64,000 nucleotides of DNA from NCBI GenBank assembly GCA_019634735.1, contig JAHCAT010000009.1, positions 124,001 to 188,000 on the forward strand, in the 5' to 3' direction. The notes under the pieces were generated by a model that did no database searches, was not told the origin of the DNA, and saw only the letters and a list, made by a program, of their open reading frames with translations. Position numbers and translations under genes: made by a program. This DNA is from Lysobacterales bacterium. GTDB taxonomy: Bacteria > Pseudomonadota > Gammaproteobacteria > Xanthomonadales > UBA2363. Positions 60,894 to 64,000 of the stretch are shown in pieces; position 1 is the stretch's first letter, and each line of letters starts with the position of its first letter.

Positions 60894-60920
60894 GGCCCCC
60901 GCTCCGGGGGCCTCTTTCTT
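60894..60920 (+). terminator. Intrinsic terminator after DUF3085
   Basis: GGCCCCCG (60894-60901) pairs with CGGGGGCC (60905-60912) over a 3-nt loop, then TCTTTCTT. It lies 12 bp after the stop. Confidence 0.8.
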
Positions 60921-60992
60921 CCCGGCAATGCGGACAGCCGCGAGTGCCGATTGCCGCTCGCCTGCGCGCCGTCCTGGCGCCACGCTTCCGGC

Positions 60993-61066
60993 CATGTTCC
61001 GCTGACGTCCGTCAGCGACATGCCCAGGCAGCCACGATCTTCAAGGCTGCGACGCGGTTCCGACCG
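60993..61066 (+). ncRNA. Three-hairpin ICE leader RNA, copy C
   Basis: P1 is CGCTGAC-GTCC-GTCAGCG. P2 is GCAGCC-ACGATCTTCAA-GGCTGC, where one stem pair changes from T-A in copies A and B to C-G. P3 is ACGCGGT-TCCG-ACCGCGT. It lies 160 bp before the DUF3577 gene. The compensatory changes support a conserved RNA. Confidence 0.72.
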
Positions 61067-61147
61067 CGTTGATCACTCCAGTTCGCACCGGCATCCATGC
61101 GCGAACGGCCATCGGTTCTCGATGGCGATGCCACCAAGCTGTTCCAT

Positions 61148-61204
61148 CAACCCACGCGGGGGTTCCACACCTTCCCCGCCTTGGGTCGGGTGTGTCTCCG
61201 CCTC
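61148..61204 (+). promoter_or_regulatory. Start-proximal leader hairpin, copy 4
   Basis: CAACCCACGCGGGGGTTC is followed by CACACC (61166-61171) pairing with GGTGTG (61189-61194), and CTCCGC can pair with GCGGGG as an outer stem. It ends 22 nt before ATG 61226. Confidence 0.55.
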
Positions 61205-61225
61205 ATTGTTCCCAGGAGATTCACC

Positions 61226-61777
61226 ATGACCACTTCCAACGAAAAGTCCTACTTCGATCTGCACATCACCGGCCTCGGGTATCTCAATCGCATCCGCGAA
61301 GTGAAGCCCAAGAAAGGCGATGCGTTCCTGGCCTGCGACATCGCGGCCTTGAACGGTCCCAGCGATGACGTCTCGTATGTGCGTTTCGACACGCGCGTAT
61401 CGGGATCGGAAGCGCAGCACCTGGTGCGCCGCTGCATTCAGGCGGTCGACGCCGAGAAGAAGGTGATGATCGGCTTCCGCCTGGGCGACCTGTGGACCGA
61501 CACCTTCACCTACTCCAAGGGCAAGCGTGCCGGCGAGCAGGGTGTGAGCCTCAAGGCCCGCCTGCTGTTCGTCAGTTGGATCAAGGTCGACGGAAAGCTC
61601 GTCTACAAGGCAGAGCCCAAGCCGACCGAGACCGACGAGCGGGAGCCGGAAGTCCCTGTGACGTCCGACGCGCCCGCTGCGCAGCAAGCCTCGGCACCGG
61701 AGCCTTCCAAGCCCGTCGCCGATGCTGCCGACGACGCAGCCGATGCCCCCGCATTGGCCGTTGCCGAGTCGTTCTGA
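61226..61777 (+). CDS. STY4534-family ICE replication protein (DUF3577)
   Basis: The 183-residue protein matches DUF3577/STY4534: SYFDLHITGLGYLNRIREVKPKKGDAFLACDIAALNGPSDDVSYVRFDTRVSG, then FRLGDLWTDTFTYSKGKRAGE. An Ala/Pro-rich acidic tail of about 50 residues follows, and the core looks like a small single-strand-DNA-binding beta fold. Family members are named replication proteins of SPI-7-type islands. ATG 61226 lies after CAGGAG. It is preceded by both leader elements. Confidence 0.9.
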   Translation: MTTSNEKSYFDLHITGLGYLNRIREVKPKKGDAFLACDIAALNGPSDDVSYVRFDTRVSGSEAQHLVRRCIQAVDAEKKVMIGFRLGDLWTDTFTYSKGKRAGEQGVSLKARLLFVSWIKVDGKLVYKAEPKPTETDEREPEVPVTSDAPAAQQASAPEPSKPVADAADDAADAPALAVAESF

Positions 61778-61782
61778 TCCGC

Positions 61783-61815
61783 AAGGCCCCATCCCCGGGG
61801 CCTTGTCTTCTCTTC
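61783..61815 (+). terminator. Intrinsic terminator after DUF3577
   Basis: AAGGCCCC (61783-61790) pairs with GGGGCCTT (61797-61804), followed by GTCTTCTCTT. It begins 5 bp after the stop and ends 28 bp before the DUF3275 start. Confidence 0.8.
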
Positions 61816-61832
61816 GTCAGCAGGAGACCTTC

Positions 61833-62444
61833 ATGATCACCATCCCCGGCCAACTGGCCATCAAGACCATCCACGGCCGCAACGGCGATTTCAACGTCGG
61901 CCGCCTGGCGACCTCGATCGGCGAGTTCGTCGTGAAGAACGCCGAACTCGATCAGTACCGCGAGGGCAAGTACGACGGTGATTTCGTCATCGTCGAGATT
62001 CGCCCCTCCACGTACAACGCCAACGGCCGCATGGTCATCGAGATCCGCGCCCATCTGGGCGGGATGACACTGTCCAACATCGACGCCCTGAGCCGCGACG
62101 AAGCCCGCCGGCTGAGTCCGCAGGAAGTCGATCCGATCGACGAGGAGGCGCAGGCGCCCGTGCCGGCAACGCCCCCGGTCAAGCCGAAGGCGAAGCCGCG
62201 CAGTCCGCGCGATCCTCTGGTCGATACCACGCCGTTCGGCAGCGAACCGGCTCCCGTGTCCGCTGCGGCCTCGGCCGAGGCAGACGACGCGGCGCTGTTC
62301 GGTGCCTTGTGGCCCCTGGGCGAGACCGTGAAGCTCGATGCGACCGTGGATCGTCGTGTGCTGCGTCAGCAGCGCGACCGTCTCGACAAGCTGGGCTACG
62401 AGTTCGCTCCGTTGTCCCAGGACTGGCACCTCAAAGCTGCCTGA
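61833..62444 (+). CDS. DUF3275 protein
   Basis: The 203-residue protein matches DUF3275: MITIPGQLAIKTIHGRNGDFNVGRLATSIGEFVVKNAELDQYREGKYDGDFVIVEIRPS, a beta-rich domain. An acidic/Pro linker and a C-terminal helix region (FGALWPLGETVKLDATVDRRVLRQQRDRLDKLGY) follow. It regularly follows the STY4534-type gene in these ICEs and is likely part of the same DNA-processing set. ATG 61833 is preceded by AGGAGA. Confidence 0.88.
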   Translation: MITIPGQLAIKTIHGRNGDFNVGRLATSIGEFVVKNAELDQYREGKYDGDFVIVEIRPSTYNANGRMVIEIRAHLGGMTLSNIDALSRDEARRLSPQEVDPIDEEAQAPVPATPPVKPKAKPRSPRDPLVDTTPFGSEPAPVSAAASAEADDAALFGALWPLGETVKLDATVDRRVLRQQRDRLDKLGYEFAPLSQDWHLKAA

Positions 62445-62472
62445 TCCATCCGCCGCCTCGCGCGGCATTCCG

Positions 62473-62520
62473 CCACCCGCCGGGGTTCTCCCCCGACGGG
62501 GAGGGCTCCGGCCTTTTCTT
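62473..62520 (+). promoter_or_regulatory. Start-proximal leader hairpin, copy 5 (terminator-like)
   Basis: CCACCCGCCGGGGTT is followed by CTCCCC (62488-62493) pairing with GGGGAG (62498-62503). The outer GCCGG/CCGGC stem is followed by TTTTCTT. It ends about 17 nt before ATG 62534. With its T-tract it may terminate DUF3275 transcripts or attenuate the next gene. Confidence 0.65.
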
Positions 62521-62533
62521 CAAGGAGACCCTC

Positions 62534-62914
62534 ATGGGCTGGACCTTCGTTCGTCAGACGCGCGATCAGTTGATCCGCGAGCTGCTCGCTCCGCAGGCGT
62601 CCGAACGCGCTTGCTGCGAAGTCATCGACCACACGCTGGACGGCGACGTTCTGTGGACCGTGGTTCGCGTCACCGCCAAGCAGACGGGCGTCATGGGCCT
62701 CGCGGCCGGTGAGTCCGTCGCCTACATCGGCTGCCATCTGTTGGAAAGCGCGGGCCTCGAGTGGGGCTACAAGTCCCTCGATGAGTCCGTGCATCCGTAC
62801 TACTACTCGTGCCCGCTGCGCTATCTCGACATGGCGCCGGTGCAATCCCCCGAGTGGCGGGAAGGTGTGCTCGCTCATCACGCACGTCGGCGCATGCCGG
62901 CGTCAGTGGCCTGA
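62534..62914 (+). CDS. Conserved ICE protein, unknown function
   Basis: The 126-residue protein has GWTFVRQTRDQLIRELLAPQASERACCEVIDHTLDGDVLWTVVRVT, then YIGCHLLESAGLEWGYKSLDESVHPYYYSCPLRYLDM. The WGYKxxDExxxPYYYSCP stretch is shared by a family found on ICEs and phages (I recall DUF6927, unsure). It is a small cytoplasmic alpha/beta protein. ATG 62534 follows AAGGAGA. Confidence 0.75.
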   Translation: MGWTFVRQTRDQLIRELLAPQASERACCEVIDHTLDGDVLWTVVRVTAKQTGVMGLAAGESVAYIGCHLLESAGLEWGYKSLDESVHPYYYSCPLRYLDMAPVQSPEWREGVLAHHARRRMPASVA

Positions 62915-62930
62915 GCACGGGAGGTACGTC

Positions 62931-63191
62931 ATGGACCCGATCCTGGCCTCTCTCCCGGCGTCGTTGCTGCGCCTCGTCGAAGATCAGTTGTCCAACAACG
63001 AAGTTTCCTCCGACGAGGAACTGCTCGATCACTTCATCAGCGACGGTCTCACCGAGGAACAGGCACGGCAGGCGTTGACCTACCGCGACCAGTACCTCGC
63101 CAACCTCTACCTGGACGGTTTCACACCGATCCTCAAAGGGAGCGAAGCGCTTCGCTTCAACCCCTACAGCCGGCAATTCGAGCCGGACTGA
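62931..63191 (+). CDS. Small acidic ICE protein
   Basis: The 86-residue protein starts at ATG 62931 after GGGAGG. The sequence LASLPASLLRLVEDQLSNNEVSSDEELLDHFISDGLTEEQARQALTYRDQYL is acidic and helical; the tail ends FNPYSRQFEPD. It lies 16 bp after the previous gene, the only pair in this block without a hairpin between them. No known family. Confidence 0.7.
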   Translation: MDPILASLPASLLRLVEDQLSNNEVSSDEELLDHFISDGLTEEQARQALTYRDQYLANLYLDGFTPILKGSEALRFNPYSRQFEPD

Positions 63192-63242
63192 ACCGCAGGC
63201 CCGTGCTTCACGGGGCTGCATTCCTCTTTACCTGACCCACCC

Positions 63243-63270
63243 AGGCCCTGCCCCGCAGGGCCTTTCTTTG
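63243..63270 (+). terminator. Intrinsic terminator after the 62931 gene
   Basis: AGGCCCTG (63243-63250) pairs with CAGGGCCT (63256-63263), followed by TTCTTTG. A weaker CCCGTG/CACGGG hairpin lies 40 bp before it. Confidence 0.8.
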
Positions 63271-63343
63271 TCCCATGCAATCGCACGCATCCGGCTTTTG
63301 GCCTCTCGATGCCGATTGCTCCAATCCTCAGAAGGAGATAGTC

Positions 63344-64000
63344 ATGAAACTCGCATCCCGCTTTTCTTATCGTTCTCCGGTGCTGCGTTCGGATCATCCG
63401 TTGTCGGATGATCAGATCCGCACCGTCGCTCCATCCATCTTCGCGGAGACCCCGCACGAAAGCCGTTCCCAGCGCTACAGCTACATCCCGACCGCGGCCG
63501 TGTTGACAGAGTTGCGCAAAGAGGGTTTCCAACCGTTCATGGTGTGCCAGACACGTGTGCGCCACGAGGATCGGCGTGATTACACCAAGCACATGCTGCG
63601 GCTCCGTCATGCGAGCCAGATCAATGGCACCGAGGCAAGCGAGATCATCTTGCTCAATTCGCACGACGGCACCAGCAGCTATCAGATGCTGGCGGGCATG
63701 TTCCGCTTCGTCTGCCAGAACGGTCTGGTGTGCGGCGACACCTTCGCCGACGTCCGCGTTCCTCACAAGGGCAACGTCACCGATCACGTCATCGAGGGCG
63801 CCTACGAAGTCTTGCAGGGTTTCGAGCAAGTGCAACACTCGCGCGATGCCATGGGTGCCATCACACTCGACGACGGTGAGGCCGAGGTCTTCGCCAGATC
63901 GGCGTTGACCCTCAAGTACGACGATCCCGGCAAGACCTTGCCGATCACGGAGAGTCAGGTTCTGCGGCCACGTCGTTTCGACGACAACCGTTCGGACCTG
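63344..64000 (+). CDS. DUF932 (phage/plasmid-like) protein, 3' end outside window
   Basis: ATG 63344 follows GAAGGAGATAGTC. The 219 residues in view match DUF932/TIGR03299-type proteins: VLRSDHPLSDDQIRTVAPSIFAETPHESRSQRYSYIPT, MLRLRHASQINGTEASEIILLNSHDGTSSYQMLAGMFRFVCQNGLVCGDTFADVRVPHKGNV. The family is found on ICEs, plasmids and phages; function unknown. The frame is still open at 64000. Confidence 0.88.
   Translation, partial: MKLASRFSYRSPVLRSDHPLSDDQIRTVAPSIFAETPHESRSQRYSYIPTAAVLTELRKEGFQPFMVCQTRVRHEDRRDYTKHMLRLRHASQINGTEASEIILLNSHDGTSSYQMLAGMFRFVCQNGLVCGDTFADVRVPHKGNVTDHVIEGAYEVLQGFEQVQHSRDAMGAITLDDGEAEVFARSALTLKYDDPGKTLPITESQVLRPRRFDDNRSDL

Larger units (their letters stand above)
33284..64000. 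mobile_element. Left arm of a PFGI-1/pKLC102-class integrative and conjugative element (runs off the window)
   Basis: The gene order alpA, parA, parB, DUF2857, STY4528, TIGR03761, DUF3158, ssb, topB and then DUF3085, DUF3577 (STY4534), DUF3275 and DUF932 is the maintenance/replication arm of this ICE class. In relatives such as PAPI-1 the parA end lies near attL and the integrase is at the far end beside a tRNA gene, outside this window. The left limit is not fixed: no tRNA-derived direct repeat was found. It is placed just after rimB, where G+C falls and remnant genes start. Confidence 0.75.

Noticed and set aside
1-64000. CRISPR array or rRNA/tRNA genes
   Set aside because: No regularly spaced direct repeats with unique spacers and no conserved rRNA or tRNA segments were noticed on either strand; the only arrays are short tandem heptads and pentamers.

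Overview
The window is GC-rich (roughly two thirds G+C), gene-dense DNA from a gammaproteobacterium that is most likely a member of the Xanthomonadales (Lysobacteraceae/Rhodanobacteraceae type). The evidence is the SAM-cycle set metK, ahcY and metF with an SAH riboswitch before ahcY, a TonB receptor of the Xanthomonas/Caulobacter class, secreted proteins that end in a FADGF(E) tag, and intergenic heptanucleotide GGGACNN arrays. No tRNA, rRNA or CRISPR array was seen. The genus cannot be fixed from the sequence alone.

Positions 1 to about 33.2 kb are chromosomal backbone. They start with the 3' end of a secreted protein gene. Then come a methyltransferase-fold protein, a cysteine-cluster protein, an SDR, a GT4 glycosyltransferase, a Tat-type flavin amine oxidase, a serine hydrolase with a membrane tail, RecQ and FolE. 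The methionine/SAM cycle genes metK (12.5 kb), ahcY (20.4 kb) and metF (24.1 kb) follow, split by inserted genes: an NTP_transf_8 nucleotidyltransferase, a three-gene phospholipid-type operon like ynbAB, two secreted repeat proteins, and a Kef-type antiporter. All three SAM-cycle genes carry a similar GCGATGAA-GCGATA element near their promoters. A cell-envelope stress set (lipoprotein, entericidin, ElaB/YqjD, YqjE-like, AI-2E exporter) sits behind a candidate sigma-54 promoter. A branched-chain aminotransferase, an OmpR-type two-component pair and rimB-rimK close this part.

From about 33.3 kb to the end the window is the left arm of an integrative and conjugative element (ICE) of the PFGI-1/pKLC102/PAPI-1 class. 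Near its end are two related LysR regulators flanking a Fur box and a broken exbD fragment. Then comes the maintenance and replication block: alpA, parA, a HicA-like protein, parB, DUF2857, STY4528, a LOTUS-domain protein, TIGR03761, DUF3158, ssb and topB. The STY4528 gene carries, in its linker-coding stretch, a perfect DnaA box, four TTCGGAATCCGAA-type sites and a paired GTACAGTAC repeat, which look like a replication origin. Three identical 17-bp palindromes (CTATCCCCAGGGGATAG) stand before three transcription units.

Between topB and the conserved small-gene block (58.2 to 64 kb) is a mosaic cargo zone. It holds two phage terminase fragments fused at a microhomology to a 5'-truncated ChpA kinase/receiver, then a CheW-like protein, a CDF metal exporter, a secreted protein with a TonB receptor, a truncated lipoprotein, a DNA adenine methyltransferase and a methyltransferase relic. 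The small-gene block (DUF3085, DUF3577/STY4534, DUF3275, DUF932 and several unnamed ICE proteins) is unusual: nearly every gene is followed by an intrinsic terminator. Five genes start 17 to 25 nt after a two-part leader hairpin. A three-hairpin RNA of about 75 nt occurs in three diverged copies (48.2, 59.5, 61.0 kb) with compensatory base changes. This RNA-controlled layout is the most interesting signal in the window.
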